Assembly (NCBI GenBank): GCA_000634415.1
Contig: JFNH01000168.1
Span: 1 to 61,322 of the forward strand
Direction: 5' to 3'
Origin: Prochlorococcus sp. scB245a_519A13
Lineage (GTDB): Bacteria; Cyanobacteriota; Cyanobacteriia; PCC-6307; Cyanobiaceae
Length of the DNA: 61,322 nucleotides
Made by a program: the position numbers and the translations under genes. Of this stretch, positions 15,259 to 24,575 are shown one piece after another. Numbering within the stretch: position 1 is the stretch's first letter; each line of letters begins with the position of its first letter. The notes under the pieces are model-generated. The model ran no database searches and was not told the origin of the DNA. It saw only the letters and a program-made list of their open reading frames with translations.

Positions 15259-15690
15259 CTAATTTTTGTTACCAGCAGATGTTGTAGAGAATAACTTATA
15301 AAGTTCTTTGCAAACCAAAAAAAGGTTATCTTTTTGTTCCTTTTGCGGTAGATGAGTTCCAGTCATTTCCCAATTACCGATGGTAGCTACTCTCCATCTC
15401 TCGGATGGAACAATCATACCTCGCATTATTATTCCCAACAATTTCGGGACTCTATCATTATTATCATTTTCAATTCTTAATTGTAAAAGTATTGCTCTAC
15501 ATTCCATCAGGGGACTCCACCCAGGAAAATGAAACGCAAAATCAATAGTATCTTTCATGGATTCATTATTTAAATTGTCCCAGGGACTAAAGTTCACACT
15601 TGCATCTGGAAAATATTTTCGAAACAAAGATGCAGTAGAAGCAATTTTATTAGCTATTTCAACATTACTTACGTTTGAACTCGCGTTCAT
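15259..15690 (-). CDS. Hypothetical protein upstream of heme oxygenase
   Basis: A soluble-looking protein of 143 residues (MNASSNVSNVEIANKIAS...), with a Trp-rich centre, SVNFSPWDNLNNESMKDT then FHFPGWSPLMECRAILLQLR, followed by LGIIMRGMIVPSERWRVATIGNW. No signal peptide, membrane helix or catalytic motif is recognised. It is 57 nt upstream of ho1 on the same strand and may share its transcript. Start ATG at 15690. Confidence 0.75.
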   Translation of the reverse strand: MNASSNVSNVEIANKIASTASLFRKYFPDASVNFSPWDNLNNESMKDTIDFAFHFPGWSPLMECRAILLQLRIENDNNDRVPKLLGIIMRGMIVPSERWRVATIGNWEMTGTHLPQKEQKDNLFLVCKELYKLFSTTSAGNKN

Positions 15691-15861
15691 AAAAATTTGA
15701 CTATATTTTTGAAAATGACATAATTTGCATTAACTTGCTTATTAAATACTTTTTCTTTTAATAAAGATGTTGAAATGCTGATCAATAAAGTACTCTCTAT
15801 TCACATTTGAATAATAAATTTCTAGGTTTTAAAGAAAATAACTCATCTCAAATTACAATAC

Positions 15862-15914
15862 GAGGAACATCAATGAGTTATCTTTTATTAATTCAATGCT
15901 ATGCCAAATTTTGA
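15862..15914 (+). CDS. Possible 13-codon leader ORF overlapping the icd start
   Basis: A GAGGA motif at 15862-15866, a good Shine-Dalgarno in a genome where these are rare, lies 6 nt before ATG 15873. That ATG opens MSYLLLIQCYAKF and stops with TGA at 15912-15914, 14 nt inside icd in another frame. Terminating ribosomes could restart at the icd ATG (15901). Alternatively the GAGGA is chance. Coordinates include the ribosome binding site. Confidence 0.35.
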
Positions 15915-17325
15915 AAAATTAACTTTACCTAATGAAGGCGAAATAATAACTTTTAATGAAGGCAAACCTAATGTTCCTAATAATCCAATTGTCCCATTTA
16001 TTAGGGGTGATGGTACTGGAGTTGATATTTGGCCTGCTACTCAAATCGTTCTTGATTCAGCGATTAAAAAAAGCTATGGAGATGAAAGAAAAATAAATTG
16101 GTTTAAAGTCTATGCAGGTGATGAAGCTTGTGAACTTTATGGAACATATAACTATCTACCTAAAGATACTATTGAAGCAATCAAACACTTTGGTGTAGCC
16201 ATCAAAGGTCCTTTAACGACTCCTATCGGTGGAGGTATTAGATCTCTTAATGTTGCATTAAGGCAAATCTTTGATTTATATAGCTGTGTTAGACCATGCA
16301 AATATTATTCAGGAACTCCAAGCCCTCATAAAAATCCCCAAAATTTAGACGTTATTGTTTACAGAGAAAATACTGAGGATATCTACATGGGTATTGAATG
16401 GGAAGCCGAGGATAATAATTGTCTTGAATTAATTAATCACTTAAATAACGTTGTCATACCAAAAAGTAAAAATTTAAAAAATAGATCTATACCAAATGGA
16501 TCAGGTATTGGAATAAAACCGGTGAGTAAATCTGGCAGCCAAAGGCATATTAGAAAAGCTATTGAACATGCAAAGAGATTATCAGGAGATAAAAGGCATG
16601 TGACTCTTGTACATAAGGGTAATATTATGAAATATACAGAGGGTGCATTTAGGGATTGGGGATATGAATTAGCAGTAAATGAATTTAGAGAAGATTGCAT
16701 TACAGAAAGAGAAAGCTGGATTTTAGATAATATTCAGAAAAATCCAGAAATTACAATTGAAAATAATGCTCGAAAAATTGAACCAGGTTTTGACAAGCTT
16801 ACTAATAACAAAAAAGCATTCATTTGCGAAGAAATTAAAGAAGTTATTGCATCAATATCAAATTCCCACGGAGATGAAAAATGGAAAGAACTTATTCTTG
16901 TTGATGATCGGATAGCTGATAGTATATTTCAACAAATTCAAACTCGACCTCAAGAATATTCAATTCTTGCAACATTAAACCTTAATGGGGACTATGTTTC
17001 TGATGCAGCTGCTGCAATTGTAGGAGGCCTAGGTATGGCTCCCGGTGCAAATATTGGAGATAATGCAGCAATTTTCGAAGCTACGCACGGTACCGCTCCA
17101 AAACATGCAGGCTTAAACAAGATTAATCCAGGTTCAGTAATTCTTAGTGGTGTAATGATGCTTGAATATTTTGGTTGGGATGAAGCAGCTAACTTGATTA
17201 CTAACGGTTTAAGTAGAGCAATAGAGCAAAAAAAAGTCACCTATGATCTCGCACGCTTAATGGAACCAAAAGTTGAACCCTTATCCTGCAGCAGTTTTGC
17301 TGAAGAAATTATCTCAAATTTCTAA
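15901..17325 (+). CDS. icd: NADP-dependent isocitrate dehydrogenase
   Basis: Oxidative decarboxylation of isocitrate to 2-oxoglutarate, the carbon skeleton for ammonium assimilation in cyanobacteria. The protein has 474 residues. It shows VPFIRGDGTGVDIWP, the substrate loop SLNVALRQIFDLYSCVRP, YRENTEDIYMGIEW, LVHKGNIMKYTEGAFRDWGYELA, the metal-site stretch NLNGDYVSDAAAAIVGG and ATHGTAPKHAG. It is somewhat longer than E. coli Icd because of an insert around residues 260-310, as in other cyanobacteria. Start ATG 15901; a short leader ORF overlaps it. It converges with the next gene 2 nt away. Confidence 0.97.
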   Translation: MPNFEKLTLPNEGEIITFNEGKPNVPNNPIVPFIRGDGTGVDIWPATQIVLDSAIKKSYGDERKINWFKVYAGDEACELYGTYNYLPKDTIEAIKHFGVAIKGPLTTPIGGGIRSLNVALRQIFDLYSCVRPCKYYSGTPSPHKNPQNLDVIVYRENTEDIYMGIEWEAEDNNCLELINHLNNVVIPKSKNLKNRSIPNGSGIGIKPVSKSGSQRHIRKAIEHAKRLSGDKRHVTLVHKGNIMKYTEGAFRDWGYELAVNEFREDCITERESWILDNIQKNPEITIENNARKIEPGFDKLTNNKKAFICEEIKEVIASISNSHGDEKWKELILVDDRIADSIFQQIQTRPQEYSILATLNLNGDYVSDAAAAIVGGLGMAPGANIGDNAAIFEATHGTAPKHAGLNKINPGSVILSGVMMLEYFGWDEAANLITNGLSRAIEQKKVTYDLARLMEPKVEPLSCSSFAEEIISNF

Positions 17326-17348
17326 TTTTAAAAATTAGTTTTATTTTC
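17322..17348 (+). terminator. Candidate terminator of icd
   Basis: CTAATTTT and AAAATTAG form an 8-bp inverted repeat around one base (17322-17338), followed by TTTTATTTT. It overlaps the end of icd and the stop of the convergent gene. The stem is nearly all A/T, so it is weak by usual rules. Confidence 0.4.
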
Positions 17349-18677
17349 AAAAACTTTCCATATATTAACCAGTGAATCTTTAGTGCCAATGTTTCCAGGA
17401 TGAGTAACAATGGGAAGTTTTTCGCCATTTTTTAGGTTGTAAGTCACCACTGAAATGCCTGTTAAAATCTGTCCTTCAAGATAAACATAATCTGCATTAA
17501 GTCCTTTACTAAGAATCAAATTTGTTGTTATTCCACCTTTTGAAATCAAATATCCTATTTCATACTTCAAATCTGCGACTAATTCAGCAATAAAACAAGC
17601 AAGTAAATTATAAAAATTAAATAGTTCAGAAGAATCTAAAGACATAAATTTTCTTGAAGTAAACAAAACAGGAGTTTTTCCTTTCTCAAAAGAAAATCTA
17701 ATTTCTTTCAAAAATTTATTTTTAAACAAATTCCTTCGCTTCTGATTATTATCTGATGAAGTAATTTTATAGAAATCAAAAACATCTAATTCAACTGGAT
17801 TGCAATTACTTATCTCCATTAAATTATTTAATTGTATTGTTGAGAGTTCTACATAAGATCCAACAATTATAAGTCCCGGAAGAAAACTGTTTTCTTCATT
17901 TCTTATTCTTAAATTAGAAAAAAATTTTTCACTCTGAGAGACACTTTTTTTATCAGAAATTGAACTTATAAAACTTGCTGCAGTTCGAAAAAGGAATTTT
18001 TTGTGTTTAATTAATTTTTTAATTACTAATGAAAATTTTTTTAGTTGAGAATAATTTTCTACATCTACAACTACATGTTTATTATTCTCCAAGTTCTTAA
18101 GTGTTTTAAAAACGATATTATTTTCCTCATCATTAAGAATTTCGATATCTGACAATAAAAGATTTTGAATATCTTCAAAATTTATTTGAGATTTACTCTG
18201 CTGAAATAAAAGATTCTTGACATTACTTGTCGCGTATCCAAAAATTTTATCTGTTGCAAAAATTGTTTGACTAATAGGAGTTTTATCAACAAAATGAGAT
18301 CCATTAATTGTTAATCTTTTACCCTCTATGAAAGCTGGAATATGAAAAGTAGCATCAAAAGGACCTAAACAACTATTTAAAGCAATTGGCTCTAGATAGT
18401 TATGTCCTCGAAGAGTAGAGTCTCCTCTACTTATAAAAATAATTTCTTCCTCATAGGATTGAGAAGCAATTATAGTCTTAAGATTTTTGCAAATTTCCTC
18501 TATTGTTAATTTCGCATCATTTTCCGATAGTGACCTTGTATTAGCCAAAATAAAAAATAAATTAGATTTAGATTCAAAACCTTTGACTAAAGTTGAGCAA
18601 TCCCACTTCAGCAGTAATAAGCAATCGTGAACAGTTTGAGAGCCTGTGGGATCATCATCTATGACGACAAATTTCAT
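17328..18677 (-). CDS. Four-carbon acid sugar kinase family protein (DUF1537, OtnK-like)
   Basis: 449 residues. The N-terminal IDDDPTGSQTVHD (residues 6-18) is the signature of the DUF1537/OtnK family, whose characterised members phosphorylate D-threonate, D-erythronate and similar acids with ATP. The stretch ISRGDSTLRGHNYLEP and the C-terminal GYLISKGGITTNLILSKGL and ILTGISVVTYN-like nucleotide-binding segment also fit. The usual partner genes (PdxA2-type dehydrogenase, aldolase, transporter) are not nearby. Start ATG 18677. The substrate in this organism cannot be told from sequence. Confidence 0.82.
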   Translation of the reverse strand: MKFVVIDDDPTGSQTVHDCLLLLKWDCSTLVKGFESKSNLFFILANTRSLSENDAKLTIEEICKNLKTIIASQSYEEEIIFISRGDSTLRGHNYLEPIALNSCLGPFDATFHIPAFIEGKRLTINGSHFVDKTPISQTIFATDKIFGYATSNVKNLLFQQSKSQINFEDIQNLLLSDIEILNDEENNIVFKTLKNLENNKHVVVDVENYSQLKKFSLVIKKLIKHKKFLFRTAASFISSISDKKSVSQSEKFFSNLRIRNEENSFLPGLIIVGSYVELSTIQLNNLMEISNCNPVELDVFDFYKITSSDNNQKRRNLFKNKFLKEIRFSFEKGKTPVLFTSRKFMSLDSSELFNFYNLLACFIAELVADLKYEIGYLISKGGITTNLILSKGLNADYVYLEGQILTGISVVTYNLKNGEKLPIVTHPGNIGTKDSLVNIWKVFENKTNF

Positions 18678-18690
18678 AAGTATTGCATAA

Positions 18691-19545
18691 TTACTTTAGA
18701 GATTTTATTTGTATTGAGGCATTTAACTTTTTTCTATCATTTGAAGGAATCATAATGCTTCTAAATCCATCAACAAAAGAATTTCGGGGACTAGTCCAAG
18801 GTTCGAGACATATCATTCTTCTTGGAGGATCACTCCAAATAACGCCTAAATCAAAAGGATATGGATGATTTAAAGTTAACTCTCTTTTAAAAATTTTATC
18901 TCGAAAGGAGCTTCTACCGGAAGTATACATAAGTAGATCAACTCCTAAATTAATTTTATTTAATTCATCCAAAGTATTACTAAGAGTATTTTTATCTTGA
19001 TCCTGACAATTAAGTGGATTATCAACAAACTCTAAATTTTTGAAATCTGAAATATTAAAATAAGGATGCAAACCAAAATTTATAGGCATAGCAGAGCCTG
19101 TTTTATTATGTATTGTAATTTCGAATTCTAAACAGTTAATTTTTAAGGTAACTTCTATTTTTAGTTCGAAATCGAAAGGATAATATTTTTTGGTTTTTTT
19201 GGATGCATTTAAAAATAAGCATAAAAATTTTTCATTTTCATTGAAGCAGTATTGCCATTGCAAATCCCTGGCGAAACCATGTTGTGGTAACTGCAAATAA
19301 CCATTTCCAAATACTGAACTAGGGGTATTGAGATTTCCACAAATTGGAAACAAGATTGGAATGCCTCCCCTAATACTTTTTGTTTTGTCCATAAATCTTT
19401 TTTCATCGAAATAAAGTATTTCATTACCATCCGACACCCAATTTGTAATAACGCCTCCTCTTTCAGGACAAAATTTAATGTAATTATTTTTATCTAATTG
19501 AAAGATAAAAATTCCTTTTTCCTTATTAGATAATTCAACTTTCAC
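18691..19545 (-). CDS. Aldose 1-epimerase / hexose-6-phosphate mutarotase family protein
   Basis: About 284 residues in the galactose mutarotase-like fold. Typical stretches are ERGGVITNWVSDGNEILYFD, RGGIPILFPICGN, LPQHGFARDLQW (likely catalytic His), FGLHPYFNI (second His) and CLEPWTSPRNSF (likely catalytic Glu). It resembles glucose-6-phosphate 1-epimerase type proteins more than secreted galactose mutarotases, and no signal peptide is seen. The start is placed at GTG 19545-19543 (VKVELSNKEKG), overlapping the upstream hydrolase by 11 nt; a TTG at 19569 would add eight residues. Confidence 0.85.
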   Translation of the reverse strand: MKVELSNKEKGIFIFQLDKNNYIKFCPERGGVITNWVSDGNEILYFDEKRFMDKTKSIRGGIPILFPICGNLNTPSSVFGNGYLQLPQHGFARDLQWQYCFNENEKFLCLFLNASKKTKKYYPFDFELKIEVTLKINCLEFEITIHNKTGSAMPINFGLHPYFNISDFKNLEFVDNPLNCQDQDKNTLSNTLDELNKINLGVDLLMYTSGRSSFRDKIFKRELTLNHPYPFDLGVIWSDPPRRMICLEPWTSPRNSFVDGFRSIMIPSNDRKKLNASIQIKSLK

Positions 19546-20455
19546 GATTATTAATTGATATAGAATCAACCCAATCCAAAATATGCTGATTAACTAATTC
19601 AGGTATCTCATCATGAGGACAATGTCCTGCATCAAGAATAATTTCTATTGTATTCTTTGGTGTAAATTTTTTATATAGATTTCTTTTTTTTGGAGTGTTC
19701 ATCCATGGATCTTTCCCTCCCCAAAGAAGTAATAATGGTGCATTTAGTTTTGCGAATAGTTCATCCAACGGCAATCCCTGAGGACCTGATGGGTTAAATA
19801 CACTTCTAAAAACATTAAAAGCTCCGAAATCTAGAGAAGGCTTCCTTATTGAATCAACTAAAAAATCATCAACATTTTTTTTATCAACATACACTTGATT
19901 CAAAGTTTTTTTAATATTTTTTGGATTTCTCATATTCTCAAAAATCAAACGTTGAAGAACAATATTTTTCAAAAATATCCCGGCAACTGTTTCAATTGAA
20001 GTTTGCAACATATTCTTTTTAATAGTTTTTTCTTCACTAAAGTATCCAGCGGCATTAAGTAAGATCACTCCTGCGTTTAGCTCATTTAATTCTGCACCAG
20101 CTGCTAATGCGGCATAACCACCTAATGAATTTCCAACAACAATTGTAGGTTTTTTTATTTTCTCTTTGACATAAGCGACAACCTGATCTTTCCATAAAGA
20201 TCCTGAATAGTCGACGTCTTGAGGCTTAGGACTTTTTCCAAAACCGAGTAAATCGATAGCATGGACTTCGTATTTTGTACTCAAAACAGGTATGTTAAAT
20301 CTCCAATGATCCGTAGAAGCACCAAAACCATGAATTAATAAAATTGCATATTCTTTTAAAGTTTGTTCAGGGTAAGCTGAAACAGTATATATTGGGTAAT
20401 TTAAAAAATTCCAGTCATAATTTACATCACCATCTATCAGAGCTGTTTTTTCCAT
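19535..20455 (-). CDS. Alpha/beta hydrolase family protein (copy 1)
   Basis: 306 residues with a full catalytic triad: nucleophile S110 in VVGNSLGGYAALAAG, Asp in LLWGGKDPWM and His in DAGHCPHDEIPE, plus an oxyanion LLIHGFGASTDHWRFN stretch. No signal peptide, so cytosolic or thylakoid-associated. Substrate unknown; close cyanobacterial and plant relatives include lipid or chlorophyll-ester hydrolases. A clear paralogue lies at 48021-48935. Start ATG 20455. Confidence 0.88.
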   Translation of the reverse strand: MEKTALIDGDVNYDWNFLNYPIYTVSAYPEQTLKEYAILLIHGFGASTDHWRFNIPVLSTKYEVHAIDLLGFGKSPKPQDVDYSGSLWKDQVVAYVKEKIKKPTIVVGNSLGGYAALAAGAELNELNAGVILLNAAGYFSEEKTIKKNMLQTSIETVAGIFLKNIVLQRLIFENMRNPKNIKKTLNQVYVDKKNVDDFLVDSIRKPSLDFGAFNVFRSVFNPSGPQGLPLDELFAKLNAPLLLLWGGKDPWMNTPKKRNLYKKFTPKNTIEIILDAGHCPHDEIPELVNQHILDWVDSISINNRES

Positions 20456-20498
20456 TTATTGAAAATTTTTTATTTACTTATTCTAATAAACTTATTTC

Positions 20499-21866
20499 TT
20501 AAAGAAGACCCACAGGATCAGCTGCAACATCATCTGAAATTTTATTGCCATCATTTGGGGGCTTATCTTTTAGGACAATTCTCAATAGAACAGGTGCAAG
20601 AAATGTAGTTCCAATAACCATTAATAAAATTGCTGCTTCAAGAGAAGGGGTTAACAACTTAGCGCTTGTTCCTAATCCAAGGAAAATCAAACCAACCTCT
20701 CCTCTAGGCATCATACCCAAACCTACTACTAATCTATTTGTAGGTTTATCACTTGAAAATACCCATCCTGCTGCAATTTTTCCAATAATTGCGACAACTA
20801 ATAAAAATCCTGCAACTACAAGAGCTGACCTACTTGTTGGATCAAGTGGATTGATAACTGATAAATCCATTCCAGCTCCAACTAATACAAAGAAAATAGT
20901 TGCGAATAAGGATACTAAAGGTAAAACGGATTGTTGAATTGCGTGATTATTTTTAGAACTACTAAGAATTAATCCAGCTGCAAAAGCACCTAAAGCTGCT
21001 TCTAATCCAATGGCTGTTGCCACGAAACAACACAATACAAGTATTACAAAAGAAGCTACCACTACGGCTCCAGGAGCCTTTAATCTATCTAATAACCAAT
21101 CAAAACCTGGAGCAGCTGTTCTACTTAATGCAATAGCAGCAATAACGAATACTACAGCTGCTGCAACTAATTTAACTATAGGAGCGATTTCTAATGTGCC
21201 TCCGGCAGCAAGGGCGACTACAACTGCCAGAATAACAATTCCTAAGATATCGTCTAACACAGCTGCACCAATAACTATCTGTCCTTCTCTAGTTTTTAAA
21301 TAACCCAACTCACCAAAAACACTTGCAGTAATTCCTATACTTGTTGCCGTCATAGATGCTCCAGCAAAAACTGCTGGAATAAGATCTACTTGGAAAATAA
21401 ACATTAATCCAAGAGTTCCAAAGGCAAACGGTAAAATTACACCTGCCATAGCAACAGTGAAAGCCTGAGCTCCGACAGCTACTAATTCCTCTAACTCACT
21501 TTCTAGTCCTGTTAAAAATAAAAGAGCATATAATCCCAGAGTTGCTACTGCTTGCAGGGATGGAAAACTTTCAAAATAAACATCAGGTACAGCTTCTGGA
21601 GGAATTGAAGCTAATGAGCTAATAACATTTACGAGTCCTTCATTTAATTCTGTTCCAGCGGAGGGCGGTATCAACAAATGGAATCCTGATGCCCCTATTA
21701 CGACCCCTGCAAGAAGCTCACCTACTATCGTCGGCAAACTTAATCTTACTAATACTTCTGCTAATGCTCTTGCAGCTAAAAATATCAATAGAAACCTTAT
21801 AACTCCTATCAACGTTTCAGCAACTTCTAAATCATGTGCACTTAATTCCGCAAGTAAAAAATACAT
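20499..21866 (-). CDS. Cation:proton antiporter, CPA2/NapA family
   Basis: Integral membrane protein of 455 residues with about twelve hydrophobic segments, predicted to exchange Na+ or K+ for H+. Family features are LPTIVGELLAGVVIGAS near the N-terminus, GASMTATSIGITASVFGELGYL, the paired acidic VLDDILGIVILA typical of electrogenic CPA2 carriers, and MMPRGEVGLIFLGLG late in the protein. It ends after the membrane domain without a TrkA-N (RCK) domain, unlike KefB/C. Start ATG 21866. It is divergent from glgP. Confidence 0.92.
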   Translation of the reverse strand: MYFLLAELSAHDLEVAETLIGVIRFLLIFLAARALAEVLVRLSLPTIVGELLAGVVIGASGFHLLIPPSAGTELNEGLVNVISSLASIPPEAVPDVYFESFPSLQAVATLGLYALLFLTGLESELEELVAVGAQAFTVAMAGVILPFAFGTLGLMFIFQVDLIPAVFAGASMTATSIGITASVFGELGYLKTREGQIVIGAAVLDDILGIVILAVVVALAAGGTLEIAPIVKLVAAAVVFVIAAIALSRTAAPGFDWLLDRLKAPGAVVVASFVILVLCCFVATAIGLEAALGAFAAGLILSSSKNNHAIQQSVLPLVSLFATIFFVLVGAGMDLSVINPLDPTSRSALVVAGFLLVVAIIGKIAAGWVFSSDKPTNRLVVGLGMMPRGEVGLIFLGLGTSAKLLTPSLEAAILLMVIGTTFLAPVLLRIVLKDKPPNDGNKISDDVAADPVGLL

Positions 21867-22002
21867 ATGAAATTAATTAAAAAATAAACTACCTAATTGG
21901 AAGATAGTTTATTGAGGGCCCACTTTAAGAAATATGTAAGAAAAAAGCAAAAATACTCAACAAGTGTGGATCTGAAGTTACAACAAAGAAATTTTCAAAA
22001 AA

Positions 22003-24567
22003 ATGGCTATCGTCTGTTATATGGCTAATCCAATGAATACCAACGAACCCTTTGACCTACGTTTGCCTACCCCAGGGTGCTACTTAGATCCTGAGAAAGC
22101 TGGAATGGATTCTGATGCTGTTTTTCAAGGAATGACAGCACATCTATTTTATACTCTTGGAAAGTTAGCTACTTCTGCAAGTCCTCACGACTTGTACATG
22201 GCTTTAAGTTACGCAGTTAAAGACAGGCTAATGACAAGATATTTAGCCAGCCAAGAAGTAATTAGAAAAAAACCACAAAAAACAGTCGCCTACTTATCAG
22301 CAGAATTTTTAATAGGCCCTCAATTAAGTAATAATCTTCTAAATTTAGGAATTACTAAAGAGGCAGAAGATGCTTTAAAAAGATTTGGTATTGAATCATT
22401 GTCAACAATTCTTGAAGTTGAAGAGGAGCCTGGACTAGGTAATGGTGGACTTGGCAGACTTGCAGCATGTTACATGGAATCATTAGCATCTCTACAAGTT
22501 CCAGCGGTAGGTTATGGTATCAGATATGAATTTGGTATATTCAATCAGTTAATTAGAGATGGCTGGCAAGTTGAAGTAACAGATAAATGGTTAAAAGGTG
22601 GATGGCCATGGGAACTCCCACAACCCGACGAGTCATGTTTTGTTGGTTTTGGAGGCAGAACTGAAAGTTATAGAGATGATAAAGGAAACTATAGATCAAG
22701 ATGGATTCCTTCAGAACATGCTATTGGAGTACCTCATGATGTTCCAGTTTTAGGATACAGAGTAAATACATGTGACCGATTAAGATTATGGAGGGCTGAT
22801 GCAACAGAAAGTTTTGACTTTTATGCATTCAATATTGGTGATTATTATGGTGCAGTCGAGGAAAAAGTTGCATCTGAAACTCTTTCAAAAGTTCTATATC
22901 CAAATGATGGAACTGACGAAGGTAGAAGATTAAGACTCAAACAACAACACTTTTTTGTAAGTTGTTCTCTTCAGGATATGTTGAGAAGCCTTGAAAAAAG
23001 ATCAATAGCAGTAACAGAATTTCCTAAGCATTGGACAGTCCAATTGAATGATACTCATCCTGCAATTGCAGTTGCAGAACTAATGAGACTTCTTATTGAC
23101 CAATATCAAATAGGTTGGGATAAAGCTTGGAACATAACAACCTCTTCAGTTGCTTATACCAACCACACATTATTACCAGAAGCTTTAGAAAAATGGGATT
23201 TAGGTTTATTTAATGATCTTCTTCCTCGTCATCTAGAAATTATTTATGAAATTAATTGGAGATTTCTACAACAATTGAGACTTCGTTATCCAGGTGATGA
23301 CAAGATCCTTCAAAAACTCTCAATAATTGATGAAGAAGGCTCCAAATCTGTTCGGATGGCCCATTTAGCTACAATTGGTGCACATCACATTAATGGTGTT
23401 GCAGCACTCCACTCAGATTTAATAAAAAGACAACTTCTGCCTGAATTCGCTGCTCTTTGGCCTGAAAAATTTACAAATGTAACTAATGGAGTCACTCCAA
23501 GGAGATGGGTAGCCCTATCTAATCCATCACTATCGAACCTTTTAGAAAAAGAAGTTGGTCCAAACTGGATAACAAATATGGAACTTCTTAAGAAGTTAGA
23601 AGAAAAAAAAGATGACGACAATTTTTTGCAGAAATTTGAGGAAACTAAATTAAATGGCAAAAGAAAATTAGCTAGCTTTATCCATTCAAAAACTGGAATA
23701 CTGGTGGATCCATCAAGTTTATTTGATGTTCAAGTAAAAAGAATTCATCAATATAAAAGACAACATTTAAACGCCCTACAAATTATTGCCCAATATTTAA
23801 GAATTAAAAATGGTACAAACAAGTATGAAGTCCCAAGAACAATAATATTCGGAGGTAAAGCTGCACCAGGTTACTTTATGGCAAAGCTGATGATTAGATT
23901 CATTAATGGTATTGCTGATGTAGTTAATTCTGATCCAGATATGGATGGTTTATTAAGAGTTGTTTTTCTACCAGACTATAACGTTAAACTTGGTGAAATA
24001 GTTTATCCCGCAACGGATCTGTCAGAACAAATTTCAACTGCTGGTAAAGAAGCATCTGGAACTGGAAATATGAAGTTTGCAATGAATGGAGCTTTAACGA
24101 TTGGAACCTTAGATGGAGCAAATGTGGAATTAAGAGATCTTGTGAAAAAAGAGAATTTCTTTCTTTTTGGTAAAACTGAAAGCGAAATTATGGAATTAAA
24201 AAATAATAACTACTCTCCCAAAACTTTTATTGATCAATCTCCAGAGCTCATAGAGGTTATACGTCTAATTGAAATTGGCCACTTTAGCAATGGAGATAAA
24301 GAATTATTTAAACCTTTATTAAATAGCCTTACAGGACATGACCCATTTTTTGTTATGGCTGACTTTGAAGATTATTTAAATAAACAGGATGTGGTCAGCG
24401 AATGCTGGAATAATAAAAAATCTTGGAATAAAATGGCATTATTAAATACTGCTAGATCGGGATACTTTTCTTCAGATAGATCTATTAGAGAGTACTGTAA
24501 GTCTATTTGGAAAGTATCTCCAATGCCTGTTGAAATTACTTGCGACGTAGAAGAATTAACTAATTAA
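22003..24567 (+). CDS. glgP: Glycogen phosphorylase
   Basis: PLP-dependent release of glucose-1-phosphate from glycogen, the dark-phase carbon mobilising enzyme. 854 residues: KTVAYLSAEFLIGPQL, EEEPGLGNGGLGRLAACYMESLAS, QLNDTHPAIAVAELMR, NVTNGVTPRRW, VKRIHQYKRQ, and EASGTGNMKFAMNGALTIGTLDGANVE with PLP lysine K691. The start is ATG 22003, but in-frame ATGs at 22021 and 22033 are close to the conserved part (PFDLRLPTPG) and could be used. Its 3' end overlaps the convergent gene by 8 nt. Confidence 0.97.
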   Translation: MAIVCYMANPMNTNEPFDLRLPTPGCYLDPEKAGMDSDAVFQGMTAHLFYTLGKLATSASPHDLYMALSYAVKDRLMTRYLASQEVIRKKPQKTVAYLSAEFLIGPQLSNNLLNLGITKEAEDALKRFGIESLSTILEVEEEPGLGNGGLGRLAACYMESLASLQVPAVGYGIRYEFGIFNQLIRDGWQVEVTDKWLKGGWPWELPQPDESCFVGFGGRTESYRDDKGNYRSRWIPSEHAIGVPHDVPVLGYRVNTCDRLRLWRADATESFDFYAFNIGDYYGAVEEKVASETLSKVLYPNDGTDEGRRLRLKQQHFFVSCSLQDMLRSLEKRSIAVTEFPKHWTVQLNDTHPAIAVAELMRLLIDQYQIGWDKAWNITTSSVAYTNHTLLPEALEKWDLGLFNDLLPRHLEIIYEINWRFLQQLRLRYPGDDKILQKLSIIDEEGSKSVRMAHLATIGAHHINGVAALHSDLIKRQLLPEFAALWPEKFTNVTNGVTPRRWVALSNPSLSNLLEKEVGPNWITNMELLKKLEEKKDDDNFLQKFEETKLNGKRKLASFIHSKTGILVDPSSLFDVQVKRIHQYKRQHLNALQIIAQYLRIKNGTNKYEVPRTIIFGGKAAPGYFMAKLMIRFINGIADVVNSDPDMDGLLRVVFLPDYNVKLGEIVYPATDLSEQISTAGKEASGTGNMKFAMNGALTIGTLDGANVELRDLVKKENFFLFGKTESEIMELKNNNYSPKTFIDQSPELIEVIRLIEIGHFSNGDKELFKPLLNSLTGHDPFFVMADFEDYLNKQDVVSECWNNKKSWNKMALLNTARSGYFSSDRSIREYCKSIWKVSPMPVEITCDVEELTN

Positions 24568-24575
24568 TATTCTTC
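24550..24575. terminator. Stem at the glgP / unknown gene convergent junction
   Basis: GAAGAAT at 24550-24556 and ATTCTTC at 24569-24575 can pair around a 12-nt AT loop exactly where the two convergent genes end. There is no long U-tract on either side, so a role as a terminator is only suggested. Confidence 0.3.

Noticed and set aside
15790-15804. NtcA-like site GTA-N8-T upstream of icd
   Set aside because: The 3' half reads TCA where TAC is expected, so it does not meet the GTAN8TAC consensus.
20545-21303. Plus-strand frames opposite the antiporter gene
   Set aside because: Long frames here mirror the codon bias of a conserved membrane protein on the other strand and have no independent signal.
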